A stretch of 51,583 bases of DNA from Sedimentisphaerales bacterium (GTDB lineage: Bacteria > Planctomycetota > Phycisphaerae > Sedimentisphaerales > Anaerobacaceae), in assembly GCA_016927855.1 (NCBI GenBank), contig JAFGLV010000053.1:1-51583 (forward strand), written 5' to 3'. Below, one piece after another: positions 1-7,660 of the stretch (positions are counted from its first letter, which is position 1; each line of letters begins with the position of its first letter). Position numbers and translations under genes: made by a program. The notes beneath the pieces were generated by a model that searched no databases, was not told the origin of the DNA, and saw only the letters and a list, made by a program, of their open reading frames with translations.

Positions 1-2
1 TC

Positions 3-326
3 TCAGCAAGCCTTGTTGCGTTCGTTCTTCAAGCACGCGGGAATATCCCTATGAGAATTAACTCAACTATTCAAGGCTCAATAATGTATCTTGTCAAGAA
101 TCTGGGGGTGGTTCGCTCTGCCGAAGATTTGTATAGGGAAGCATGGAATTCCTCGCCGGATGACGTGGGCAACTCACATATCGACGCCATTGAGCAGCAG
201 CTCACTAAGCTGAACCACTTCTCACACCAGCAGTTCCGCAAGTATCTGTTGAGAGGCCACGACAAAGGGTATGGCCTCCGAGAGTCCTTTGCGGATCGAT
301 ACTTTCTCTTCAAGCGACTCAGATAA
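3..326 (+). CDS. C-terminal part of a winged-helix-like protein, cut by the window edge
   Basis: The reading frame is open to the left edge, so the gene probably begins outside the window. An internal ATG at 51 is possible but has only a weak ribosome binding site. The last 60 or so residues alternate helix-like stretches and end in a basic segment with KGYGLRES, which recalls the wing region of OmpR-type DNA-binding domains (typically RGxGYRL). That resemblance is visual and weak. Base composition is less GC-rich than in the chromosomal part of the window, in keeping with accessory DNA. No partner gene is visible upstream. A standalone small protein of unknown function is the alternative. 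Confidence 0.4.
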   Translation, partial: SASLVAFVLQARGNIPMRINSTIQGSIMYLVKNLGVVRSAEDLYREAWNSSPDDVGNSHIDAIEQQLTKLNHFSHQQFRKYLLRGHDKGYGLRESFADRYFLFKRLR

Positions 327-644
327 TCACTCCCTGAAAGCCCCCTCCAGGCGTGCGGCCATAGACTCGCGATGCTGTTTGAGGCATCACGTTGTACCGC
401 AAGAATAGCGCAGGTATCCGACCGTACAAACCCGGCATCTGTGCGTCAACTCTGGCGAGACCAGCCACCTCATTCCGAATCAGAGTTGATATGCTGCTGA
501 ACATCGGGCCACGTAATTCAATGTCTATTCAATTTCCTATCATGGCATCCGGGCGATACTAGATGTCCGGAGCATCAGATTGTGGGCTCCTGCTGCTGCG
601 CGTCGGGTCCTGTTGCTGACCCAACTGACTACTCGAGGAGACCG
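327..644. other. intergenic stretch, no supported gene
   Basis: About 320 bases without a convincing gene on either strand. A short minus-strand frame at 319-504 has no ribosome binding site and no recognisable content. The only clear signal is the GAGGAG at 635-640 that serves the next gene. Confidence 0.5.
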
Positions 645-824
645 ATGATGAGCTGGAAGAAGACACTCACCGACAACGCCGCAGATGTCCTGCGATTCTG
701 TGGGTATCTATTCCTATTGCTGGATGCGATTGTCCTGTCGGTGTTCCTGTTCTGGTTCTTGGCCAAGGGGGTATGGTTCTTCGCCCATTGGCTCGACCGC
801 ATCATCTTCAGCAGTCCTTGGTGA
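645..824 (+). CDS. small membrane protein (59 aa)
   Basis: Starts at ATG 645, four bases after a good ribosome binding site (GAGGAG, 635-640). A longer frame from 582 has no such site and adds an unlikely Cys-rich leader. The protein has a short amphipathic, basic N terminus followed by one long or two closely spaced hydrophobic segments (about residues 20-50) containing CGYLFLLL and LFWFLAKGVWFF. No family recognised. It is the first of several small membrane proteins in a co-directional cluster with a DNA-pump-like ATPase, so a role in a membrane complex is plausible but inferred from context only. Confidence 0.6.
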   Translation: MMSWKKTLTDNAADVLRFCGYLFLLLDAIVLSVFLFWFLAKGVWFFAHWLDRIIFSSPW

Positions 825-837
825 ATGGTGGAGCAGC

Positions 838-1278
838 ATGATGAGCCTCCTGCGAAAGATCCATCGGCATCAGCGCAGTGAAAACCCCCAGACTCACGAA
901 ACCGACGATCTGGAAAGCGATCACGAGTTCCATCGCCTCATCGATAGGATGGGAGGAATAGAGAGTGCCTATATCAAGCAGATGTCTTCTCTCGCATGCG
1001 GTTGTTTTGGTCCTCCTGGCGGCCGGTGCAGCGAGCCGGGCTGCGGACGCATCAGTTGTGTCCGTTGCCATAGTCATTGCGGCGGCAGCGAAAACCAGTC
1101 GCCTGACGGTTGTGGCAAGAGCTTGTGCCGCTGGCATGCTTACCATCTGCCCACGCCTAACGGTGGCACGGTCCCTTTCTGCAAACGATGCTACGGCAAA
1201 ATCATGCGGTCAAGACGATGGCAGGCCGTCGCCAGAGTCCTCCTGCCATCGTTTGTCGAGAGGAGTGATGATGACTAA
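838..1278 (+). CDS. Cys-rich zinc-binding-like protein (146 aa)
   Basis: ATG codons at 838 and 841; the upstream ribosome binding site (GGTGGAG) is modest. The N-terminal 45 residues are polar. From about residue 50 the protein holds eleven Cys and several His in CxC, CxxC and CxxxxC spacings (for example CVRCHSHC and FCKRCYGK). This pattern is typical of two or more treble-clef or zinc-ribbon sites, though no named RING, B-box or FYVE spacing could be matched with confidence. The 3' end overlaps the start of the ATPase gene by eight bases, so the two are probably translationally coupled. Possible roles are nucleic-acid or protein binding for the ATPase complex (inference). Confidence 0.6.
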   Translation: MMSLLRKIHRHQRSENPQTHETDDLESDHEFHRLIDRMGGIESAYIKQMSSLACGCFGPPGGRCSEPGCGRISCVRCHSHCGGSENQSPDGCGKSLCRWHAYHLPTPNGGTVPFCKRCYGKIMRSRRWQAVARVLLPSFVERSDDD

Positions 1279-2644
1279 GGAGACCAAAGCCCCGGACGAT
1301 GTGACAAGCCTTATCCAGATGGGTAAAGACCTGCGTGTCTTCGAGGGACCCGAGGGACGGGCCTTGCTACAGTGTTGCGCACACGGGGTTGTGGACGCAT
1401 TCATCATCGGCCGGGTTCGCCAGCGAATCGAACGAGCCCTGCGTCAACTCCAGGAACGAGGCTGTCCGTTTGTTCCTGCGCAATTGGATCGCGGAGACTT
1501 CATACCGGGCCTTGATGAGCGTTCATGCAAGCTGCGCACCTCTATGCAGTACCTGAATGCTCACACGCTAATCGTCGCGGGCACGGGGGCCGGCAAGACC
1601 ACTTTGTCGAAATTCCACGCGATTCAGATCGCCCCTTCCGTTGGTGGTATGTGGCTGATCGATTTGCGCAAGCGCGAATACCGAGCCCTGCGTCCCGTGC
1701 TCGCCCGGATGGGAATCGATCTGAGGATCATTCGTGGTAGGAGATTCCGCCTCAATCCACTGCAGGTTCCCGAGGGCGTTGAACCAATTGAGTATGCCGC
1801 GACGGTGGCCGACCTGCTGGTGAGTGTTCTGAACCTGCCGCCCCGGGCCTCAACGCTGCTGCGGACCACGATCGTCAAGCTGTACCAGGGCCACGGCATT
1901 CTGAACGGCGGTCAGCAGTTTCCCACTCTTTTCGCCGTCCGCGATGCCATTGGCGCGGATCGCTCCGCCAACGCGCCGGCCCGTCAAGCCGCCCTCGATC
2001 AACTAGAGGCGATCTTGACCGCGCTGGGCCCGGAAATCCTGGGCTATCACCGCGGCTGGTCAGTATACCAACTGGCCAAGCAGCATTTGGTCATGGAACT
2101 GACGGGACTGCCGGAGTCCGGCAAAGACCTCATCTTAGGCTACCTGCTGACGGCCGAATTCATGTCACGCATCGCGAAGGGCCTGTCGAACGCCAAGATG
2201 GACCTTTGGATCGCTTTCGACGAGGCGCAGAGGCTACTGAGCCAGCGTCAGGAAACCACCAACCACGGAGGCAATGCCCTGATCGATCTTCTGGGTCTGG
2301 TCAGAGGCACAGGGGTCGGGCTGCAGCTGTCGGTGCTGACCACGCAGGATCTTTCACCCAAGGTACCGAACTTGACGGCGACTAAGATCTTCGGCCGGTG
2401 CGGTTCGGTGGGTGAATACGCCACAGTGGGCCGATACATGGGGTTGACTCGCGAGCAGATCGCTTGGTGCGCTCACCACCTCGTGCCGGGTCTCTTCGTT
2501 GGCCAGATGGCAGAAGGCAGCTGGCGTCATCCCTTCGTCTTTCGGGTGCCGCCTCTGGGCCAACTCTTGACAAACCGACCGGGCCGTCCTGGCGCGGATG
2601 ACGGCGGCGTCGAACCATCACAGGCGTACCTTCCATCTGAATGA
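1271..2644 (+). CDS. HerA/TraG-like DNA-translocating ATPase (457 aa)
   Basis: P-loop ATPase of the HerA/FtsK superfamily, the group that contains VirB4, TraG and HerA motors. A Walker A motif GTGAGKTT lies at about residues 104-111, and a Walker B with DEAQ at about 317-320 is preceded by the hydrophobic strand LWIAF. The segment VLTTQDL (near residue 358) matches the sensor strand of these pumps. No transmembrane segment is obvious, unlike most VirD4 coupling proteins. The start is one of two adjacent ATG codons; 1271 has better spacing to AGGAG at 1261-1265. It overlaps the Cys-rich gene and is followed by a winged-helix gene and a nuclease-like gene. A role in moving DNA through a membrane or feeding DNA to a nuclease is inferred. 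Confidence 0.8.
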   Translation: MTKETKAPDDVTSLIQMGKDLRVFEGPEGRALLQCCAHGVVDAFIIGRVRQRIERALRQLQERGCPFVPAQLDRGDFIPGLDERSCKLRTSMQYLNAHTLIVAGTGAGKTTLSKFHAIQIAPSVGGMWLIDLRKREYRALRPVLARMGIDLRIIRGRRFRLNPLQVPEGVEPIEYAATVADLLVSVLNLPPRASTLLRTTIVKLYQGHGILNGGQQFPTLFAVRDAIGADRSANAPARQAALDQLEAILTALGPEILGYHRGWSVYQLAKQHLVMELTGLPESGKDLILGYLLTAEFMSRIAKGLSNAKMDLWIAFDEAQRLLSQRQETTNHGGNALIDLLGLVRGTGVGLQLSVLTTQDLSPKVPNLTATKIFGRCGSVGEYATVGRYMGLTREQIAWCAHHLVPGLFVGQMAEGSWRHPFVFRVPPLGQLLTNRPGRPGADDGGVEPSQAYLPSE

Positions 2645-2666
2645 AATGCCATCTGGAGGAACGACC

Positions 2667-3074
2667 ATGAAAAGACTCCGATCCATTGTGACCGATGAAG
2701 AGGCCGACGCGACCCTGCAGACCCTCGTCACGGGTCCCGTAGTCTACGCAACGGACACATCGCCGGGCGAGAAGCCAACGGCATCGGCTCCGGGACCAAG
2801 CTGCGGCCATCCGGCGGCCGAGGTGCTGACGCCCGCCGCCCTGCGCTTGCTGGCCGCCGTGGTCAAGAATCCCATGCGGCGATCAAGCGAGTACGCCAAG
2901 CTCGCCGGGATGAGTCCGAACACCGTTGGCCGTGTACGCCCTGCACTCATCGCGCGAGGTCTGATCCGCGAGCATCAACTGGAGTCGGGCAGACGAGGAC
3001 GAGCGGCAATACTGCTCGAACCGCTGGAAGCCGCCGCCAGGGTGCTGGCGCAGACGGAGGTCAGCTCGTTATGA
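2667..3074 (+). CDS. winged-helix DNA-binding protein (135 aa)
   Basis: ATG 2667 follows GGAGGA (2655-2660) at good spacing. Residues 1-50 are polar and low in structure. Residues 52-135 form a MarR- or GntR-like winged helix: a helix with LTPAALRLLAAV, a recognition-type helix with SPNTVGRVRPALIARGLI, and a basic wing with ESGRRGRA. It follows the ATPase gene by 22 bases and its stop overlaps the next start by four bases (ATGA type), so the three are one transcription unit. It may regulate the element or guide the ATPase or nuclease-like partner to DNA. No effector-binding domain is present. Confidence 0.7.
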   Translation: MKRLRSIVTDEEADATLQTLVTGPVVYATDTSPGEKPTASAPGPSCGHPAAEVLTPAALRLLAAVVKNPMRRSSEYAKLAGMSPNTVGRVRPALIARGLIREHQLESGRRGRAAILLEPLEAAARVLAQTEVSSL

Positions 3075-3853
3075 GGGGGAAGAGTTTGCACAACTTGATC
3101 GTAGCTCAGGTCGAGATTCTGGCTGAGTCGTCGTTCGACGAGGTCCGGGTGGAACACAAGTATCGCCGCCATGGGACGATTACGTTCTTTGATGTATTCG
3201 CCCAGACCGGGACCGTGCAATTGGCGTTCGAGATCGAAACGACGGCGCGCCACGCGGTCGACAACGCGCGCAAGGCCGAGGCCGTCGCCGTACCCGTGTG
3301 GTTCGTGGTCTCCCAGCGCCGACTCCGGAAGGCCCTGCAGGAGAAGATCGAGTCCTTCGATCTGAGGCCAGCAGACGAGCCGGTCAGAATACTGCTCCCA
3401 GACGAGTTGCCGTCGGCACTTACAGATTATCTATCGCGGCGAATAGACAAAGGAATAAACAATAAACAGATCCCGAGGCGGCCAACCGGCCACCATTTAG
3501 GAGAGGAGCGAAACCATGCGAATCCGCTGGGAGAATATCCTCACGCCCTTGCTGATCATCGTCCTGATCGTGTTGCTCACCAGGATGCCGGCCCTCATGC
3601 GGCGGTGGTCGGAGGATCTCGGCGCCGTGTATCGGGGCGAAGGCGATCCGGCCATCGGCCTGATGGCCCTGGGTATCATCTGCGTCACTGTGATCGGCAT
3701 CGTCAGGCTCATCTGGGGCAACCGTCATTAAGGCTGGCTGGTCCCCCTTGCGCGTTTGAGCGGCACCGTGAGTCGATCCGTGACCACCAAGATCCTGGCT
3801 TTTCGGCCAGGTGCACACTCGCTTCATCAGCATTATTAGGAGACTCATCATGA
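3071..3853 (+). CDS. PD-(D/E)XK-like protein with an abnormal C-terminal extension
   Basis: Starts at ATG 3071, overlapping the winged-helix gene by four bases. Residues 1-130 look like real protein. A strand with FFDVFA, then AFEIETT, then a helix with NARKAEAVAVPVWFVVS recalls the PD-(D/E)XK nuclease fold (D, then ExE, then a basic helix). The assignment is by eye. From about residue 145 the frame turns into His/Arg/Gly/Pro-rich sequence that overlies a separate, better-supported small gene (3516-3731) in another frame. Stops lie in both other frames near 3444-3480 (for example TAG at 3444-3446), so the true end may be there, with a frameshift or a lost stop giving the long form. Function likely nuclease-like DNA handling. 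Confidence 0.55.
   Translation: MRGKSLHNLIVAQVEILAESSFDEVRVEHKYRRHGTITFFDVFAQTGTVQLAFEIETTARHAVDNARKAEAVAVPVWFVVSQRRLRKALQEKIESFDLRPADEPVRILLPDELPSALTDYLSRRIDKGINNKQIPRRPTGHHLGEERNHANPLGEYPHALADHRPDRVAHQDAGPHAAVVGGSRRRVSGRRRSGHRPDGPGYHLRHCDRHRQAHLGQPSLRLAGPPCAFERHRESIRDHQDPGFSARCTLASSALLGDSS
3516..3731 (+). CDS. small two-helix membrane protein (71 aa)
   Basis: ATG 3516 follows a strong ribosome binding site (AGGAGAGGAG, 3500-3509). Two hydrophobic segments are clear: residues 8-22 with PLLIIVLIVLL and residues 47-66 with GLMALGIICVTVIGIV, joined by a short polar loop. No family recognised. The gene lies entirely within the 3' half of the longer frame 3071-3853. Membrane-like content and a good initiation site argue that this frame is the expressed one. 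It probably belongs with the other small membrane proteins of the cluster. Confidence 0.6.
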   Translation: MRIRWENILTPLLIIVLIVLLTRMPALMRRWSEDLGAVYRGEGDPAIGLMALGIICVTVIGIVRLIWGNRH

Positions 3854-4563
3854 CTGACCAACAGAGAGAGCGAAACGGGTCCCCACTGGATTCGACGGCG
3901 CACGATCCGCCCGCTGGCGCACTGATGCTGCAATGCCTCCAGGTCGTGGCGGGATACCTGGCCGCCGAGGTATCTCGCGCCTGCGAGCGGCAGATGGCAC
4001 CGCTGCAGTCCAAGGCCAGACACCTGTCGACGACGGTGCAGAACATCTTGAACACGCAGGTCGCGATGAATCGGAAGATCGAGGTGCTGGGCCTGCAGAA
4101 CCATCTCCTCGAAGCGGCCGGCGAGGAGCAGGCTCGATTGGCCGAAGAACATTATCAACAACATATCGTTGAGCCGATGGTGCGATCGCTGTTTCCAGCT
4201 CTCGATGTGATCGACCGCGCCCTGCCACGGCAGCCCCGTGAGGAAAACCCCGCCGACAGCCCTCTACACAACGTAGTCGAGCACCTTCAAATTCATCTGG
4301 CCCAATTCCTCGCCTGCTATGACATCAGAGTCGTGCGACATCGCCCGCACGCTTCGTTTGATCCAAAGACCATGAAGCCCGTGGCTTTCACACCTTGTCA
4401 TGATCCAGCGCTGGACGGGCGCGTGGCCGAGTCGCTGCAGTCGGGTTTTGTGCGAGACGGGAACACTGTGTTGCGATTCGAGAGCGTGGCGCTGTACCGC
4501 CACGAGCCTTCCGGAAGCACCCAAACCCATGAGAAAGGAGAAGACCATGCTGCCTGCAATTGA
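3850..4563 (+). CDS. GrpE-like nucleotide exchange factor (237 aa)
   Basis: ATG 3850 follows AGGAGA (3838-3843). The architecture matches GrpE. A long coiled-coil-like helix spans roughly residues 40-115, with the GrpE-typical segment VRSLFPALDVIDRAL at its end. A C-terminal beta domain (about 165-222) contains FDPKTMKPV and VAESLQSGFVRDGNTVLRF, which corresponds to the GrpE signature near its C terminus. GrpE proteins release ADP from Hsp70. The gene ends 17 bases inside the upstream extension of the Hsp70 gene, so the two are surely co-expressed. This is a dedicated, divergent exchange factor carried on a mobile element, not the housekeeping copy. No DnaJ-type gene is seen nearby. Confidence 0.75.
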   Translation: MTDQQRERNGSPLDSTAHDPPAGALMLQCLQVVAGYLAAEVSRACERQMAPLQSKARHLSTTVQNILNTQVAMNRKIEVLGLQNHLLEAAGEEQARLAEEHYQQHIVEPMVRSLFPALDVIDRALPRQPREENPADSPLHNVVEHLQIHLAQFLACYDIRVVRHRPHASFDPKTMKPVAFTPCHDPALDGRVAESLQSGFVRDGNTVLRFESVALYRHEPSGSTQTHEKGEDHAACN

Positions 4564-6049
4564 TGCCGGAACCGGCAATTTCAAAGTGGCTGTTCCCGAC
4601 AACCTCGGCAACCCGAAGTTGCTTTCCACCGAGACGGGACAACTGTCTTTTGAGTCGATTGTCTACTTCGACAAGTCCGGCGAGACCATCATCGGCAGTG
4701 AAGCGCGAAATGCCGCCCTCGTTCACTCCGAGCGCGCCGTATTTGACTGGAAACGCTATATGGGAACCGACGAGATTCTGTATACCGGCGACGATGGGAA
4801 GGACTATCGCGCCAAAGATATCCTCGTGATCCTGATGGGCGAGGCCAAGCAGACCGTCGCAAGCAAAACGGGCGAGCCGGTCAATGAGGTGGTGGTTCTG
4901 GTGCCAGCGAACTACAGCGACAGGCAGAACCAGGAGACGCTCGATGCCGGTGCCGAAGCCGGTATGAGCGTGGTGCTCTTGCCAAAAGAGCCTACCTGCG
5001 CCGCTTTAGGCAACGGGATACACCAGCGCAAGCGCTGCACGGCCGTCGTGTTCGACCTGGGCGCCGGCACGTTCGACGTCTCGATTGTCAGGGCTACCGG
5101 CAATCTGTTCGAGGTACTCATGACGGGCGGCGAGGGGAAGCTCGGCGGCCGGGATTTCAATGAACGGGCCCGCCAGAAGGTCCTGGAGGAATTCGAGCGG
5201 CAGTTCAAGTATCGCCCTACGCCCAAGGACGATCCGCTCTTCTTCCAGAGCCTCTGGCAGCAGGTCGAGCAAATGAAGATCAGCCTGGGCGCCCAAAAGG
5301 GCTTCCAGCTAGCCGTCGCCTGCAACGGCGATCTGCTCAAGCTGAAGGTGACCCGCGAACAGTTCGAATCCTGGATCGCTGACCTGGTGGATAAGGCCAT
5401 CGTCCGAACGGAAAAGACGCTGGCTGAAGCCAATCTCGCTTGGTCGAACATCGACGAAATCTACGCCGTCGGCGGTGGATCACTGGTTCCTCTCGTCAGA
5501 CAGCGTCTGGAGCAGGTCAGCGGCAAGAAGATCTCGCAACGATGCGAAGTCTATGGGGCCCATGCTCTAGGAGGCGTCATCGCGGGCCGGCTGGAATACC
5601 AACGTCAAGGCAAGGCCTACCGCGTTCATGACGTTACCCTGCCGCCGCCGGATTTCTGCCTGCGCGACATCATGTCTCACCCGATTGGGGTGGCTGCCCT
5701 GGACGGGAAAGAAACAGAGGTCTGTTGTGAGATGCTGCCCAAGAACACACCGATCCCGTCCCAGCACACGCGCACCTTCATGATGACCGAACCCGATCAG
5801 ACGGCAGTGCGGATACGGGTGCTCGACGGCCATGAAGGCGCCTTGGCAAGCGATTGCCTGGAACTGGGGCAGTTCGAGTTGGTCGACCTGCCAGCGCGGC
5901 CCGATTTGATCGGACGGATCGAGATCACGTTCCACATCGATGCCAATGCGATGCTGACAGCCACCGCGCGCGACACCGTCAGTGGTAAGACGGGTGAATT
6001 GCAGATCGCTTATAAGGGAGGACGTCACGATGGTAACGCGGATGAGTGA
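4547..6049 (+). CDS. divergent Hsp70 (DnaK-like) lacking the C-terminal lid (500 aa)
   Basis: ATP-dependent chaperone of the Hsp70 family. ATG 4547 is preceded by AAAGGAG (4534-4540). The N-terminal phosphate loop is IDAGTGNF (residues 5-12), the second phosphate motif is DLGAGTFD (170-177), and the adenosine motif GGGSLVP is at 309-315. A short substrate-binding beta domain (about 375-490) follows, with HPIGVAAL, MLPKNTPIPS and TATARDTVSGK. At 500 residues it stops where DnaK (about 630) would begin its helical lid, so peptide trapping may differ. It overlaps the vWA gene by 20 bases and follows the GrpE-like gene. Probably the core of an element-specific chaperone module. The client is unknown; the vWA protein and the ATPase complex are candidates. 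Confidence 0.88.
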   Translation: MLPAIDAGTGNFKVAVPDNLGNPKLLSTETGQLSFESIVYFDKSGETIIGSEARNAALVHSERAVFDWKRYMGTDEILYTGDDGKDYRAKDILVILMGEAKQTVASKTGEPVNEVVVLVPANYSDRQNQETLDAGAEAGMSVVLLPKEPTCAALGNGIHQRKRCTAVVFDLGAGTFDVSIVRATGNLFEVLMTGGEGKLGGRDFNERARQKVLEEFERQFKYRPTPKDDPLFFQSLWQQVEQMKISLGAQKGFQLAVACNGDLLKLKVTREQFESWIADLVDKAIVRTEKTLAEANLAWSNIDEIYAVGGGSLVPLVRQRLEQVSGKKISQRCEVYGAHALGGVIAGRLEYQRQGKAYRVHDVTLPPPDFCLRDIMSHPIGVAALDGKETEVCCEMLPKNTPIPSQHTRTFMMTEPDQTAVRIRVLDGHEGALASDCLELGQFELVDLPARPDLIGRIEITFHIDANAMLTATARDTVSGKTGELQIAYKGGRHDGNADE

Positions 6050-6821
6050 ACTGACTTATGCCGCTAAGCGGCACCGGATCGCCAAGGCAGCCGACGCCAC
6101 CCTCTCTGGGCAGGTCGTAGGGGGGGTGGGGGCCAGTGAAGCAGTAGAGTCCCTGGTCGTTTTGCTCGATGTATCACCGTCGATGCTGGCTCGTGACTTG
6201 CCGCCGTCGCGGCTCAAGGCCGCCTGCGCGGCCAACGCCGAGTTGATTGCCGCCAAGGCCGCCAAACATCCCAGGGACCTGGTGGCGGTCATTGCCTTCG
6301 GCGGCGAAACGCTGCTGCTGCACGAGCCTGCAGTCGTGGGACGCCATGTCCAGAGCCTGCTTGGTTGCCTGAAGTCACCACAGTGTCTGGACTGGACCAA
6401 CTTCCACGCGGCCTTGACCCGTGCCGGATCGCTCCTGTGGGGCGACGATGGCCTAGCTGCGATCAGAGGTCACCTGTTGCGGTTCCTGACGGGACTCGCC
6501 CATCGAAATCGCCCGGCTGCGTCGCGAGCCAGAGGGGCCTTGGGTCCGGATGGGTGCGTCAAGCGAATCGTTCTCCTCTCCGATGGCGAGCGCACCCAAG
6601 GGCCTTCGCCCGGACCTGTGGCCGAGCGCCTCAAGGCCCAAGGCGTGATCATCGATTGCATCGGCATCGCCGACCGCGCCAGCGTCGACGAGGTCGCCCT
6701 CAAGGCCATCGCCTCAAGGAATCCAGATGGTTCGCCCCGGTACTGCTTCGTCCGAGACCGCCAGAAGCTCATTCGCAAATACCGGACGCTGGCTGGCCAT
6801 ATCCGCCCGGTGAAGGAGTAG
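6030..6821 (+). CDS. von Willebrand factor A domain protein (263 aa)
   Basis: ATG 6030 follows GGAGG (6018-6022) and lies inside the end of the Hsp70 gene; ATG 6042 is an alternative. A complete metal-ion-dependent adhesion site is visible: DxSxS at residues 47-51 (DVSPS), a Thr near 123 in LDWTNF, and Asp 185 in VLLSDGE. The N-terminal 40 residues are basic and polar. There is no signal peptide or membrane segment, so it should be cytoplasmic. Such vWA proteins act as metal-dependent protein-binding modules, often with MoxR-type or other ATPases. Here the partner is apparently an Hsp70, with the two reading frames coupled. Confidence 0.85.
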   Translation: MVTRMSELTYAAKRHRIAKAADATLSGQVVGGVGASEAVESLVVLLDVSPSMLARDLPPSRLKAACAANAELIAAKAAKHPRDLVAVIAFGGETLLLHEPAVVGRHVQSLLGCLKSPQCLDWTNFHAALTRAGSLLWGDDGLAAIRGHLLRFLTGLAHRNRPAASRARGALGPDGCVKRIVLLSDGERTQGPSPGPVAERLKAQGVIIDCIGIADRASVDEVALKAIASRNPDGSPRYCFVRDRQKLIRKYRTLAGHIRPVKE

Positions 6822-6826
6822 CGACC

Positions 6827-7123
6827 ATGGGAATCGTAGAGCTGTTGGTCTTCACCAGTGTCTATCTGCTGTGCATGGCGATAGATGTCGTGTTGTTTTT
6901 CCTGGTCGTCCGCGCCCTCGTCGGGCGCTGGCGGCCAGGGTGGCTGGTTGGCCTGGACATCGCCGGCCAGAGGCTCGTCGATGACCTGTTGCTGCGGATT
7001 GATCGCCTCTGGTATCAAGCCTTCCGTCGCCCGTTGCCGGATCGGGGACGGTTGGCCGCAGCAATCACCCTTTTCTATCTGGTCTGGCTGGCTGTGCATT
7101 GCGTCGCGTCAGTGTTTGCCTAA
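6827..7123 (+). CDS. membrane protein of unknown function (98 aa)
   Basis: ATG 6827 follows AAGGAG (6813-6818), which overlaps the end of the vWA gene. Two hydrophobic segments are visible: residues 4-30 (ELLVFTSVYLLCMAI onward) and about 76-96 (ITLFYLVWLAVHC). Between them lies a cytoplasmic-type basic stretch with RRPLPDRGRL. No family recognised. Position in the chaperone operon suggests a membrane component of the same complex (inference). Confidence 0.6.
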   Translation: MGIVELLVFTSVYLLCMAIDVVLFFLVVRALVGRWRPGWLVGLDIAGQRLVDDLLLRIDRLWYQAFRRPLPDRGRLAAAITLFYLVWLAVHCVASVFA

Positions 7124-7156
7124 TAGCAGCCCCAACTTCGACGAAAGGAGTTGATC

Positions 7157-7660
7157 ATGTGGTTGTCATGTGCATTGCTGTTGTTCATGGTTCTCTTCGT
7201 CGCGATCTCGGCGTCGATCCAGCGATCGGGCCTCTTCGGCGGCAACACCGGCGCCATAGTGGCGCTTTGCACGGCCCTTCTGTGCATGCTGGGCTTGCAT
7301 CAGGGGTTCGTCTCGCCCGCAAACGGGAAGGCGGCCGTCGCTGACAGAGAGGGACATGGTTTTGATTTCCTGCTTCTTCCCTATGCGGCGCTGGCCGTGG
7401 CGATTCTGTCTGTTCTCTTGCTTCAGTTTGTCCGCAAGGCCCTGTGCCAATGGGAACGACCGAGCGTGGGCGAAGCTCGTCTCCCCAGGAATCCGCCTTC
7501 CTCGACCCTCAAGGACCACGGTAGCGGCTCGGACGCCGACTGCCTGCGCCGCACGGGGTTTGAGGCACCGCGGCCTCTCGGTCATGGGTCGGCCACCCTA
7601 CCTGGCCAGGAGCGGGAGAAGTCACGAAACCACTCAATAGCGAAGGAGATCAGAAAATGA
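7157..7660 (+). CDS. membrane protein of unknown function (167 aa)
   Basis: ATG 7157 is chosen over TTG 7151 because AAAGGAG (7144-7150) is correctly spaced only for the ATG. Three hydrophobic helices are visible: residues 1-20, about 30-48 and about 70-92. The C-terminal 75 residues are polar and rich in Arg, Pro and Gly. No family recognised. The stop overlaps the next start (ATGA at 7657-7660), which indicates coupling. Confidence 0.55.
   Translation: MWLSCALLLFMVLFVAISASIQRSGLFGGNTGAIVALCTALLCMLGLHQGFVSPANGKAAVADREGHGFDFLLLPYAALAVAILSVLLLQFVRKALCQWERPSVGEARLPRNPPSSTLKDHGSGSDADCLRRTGFEAPRPLGHGSATLPGQEREKSRNHSIAKEIRK

Noticed and set aside
319..504. Minus-strand frame of 61 codons
   Set aside because: No ribosome binding site, no recognisable content, in an AT-richer gap; likely chance.
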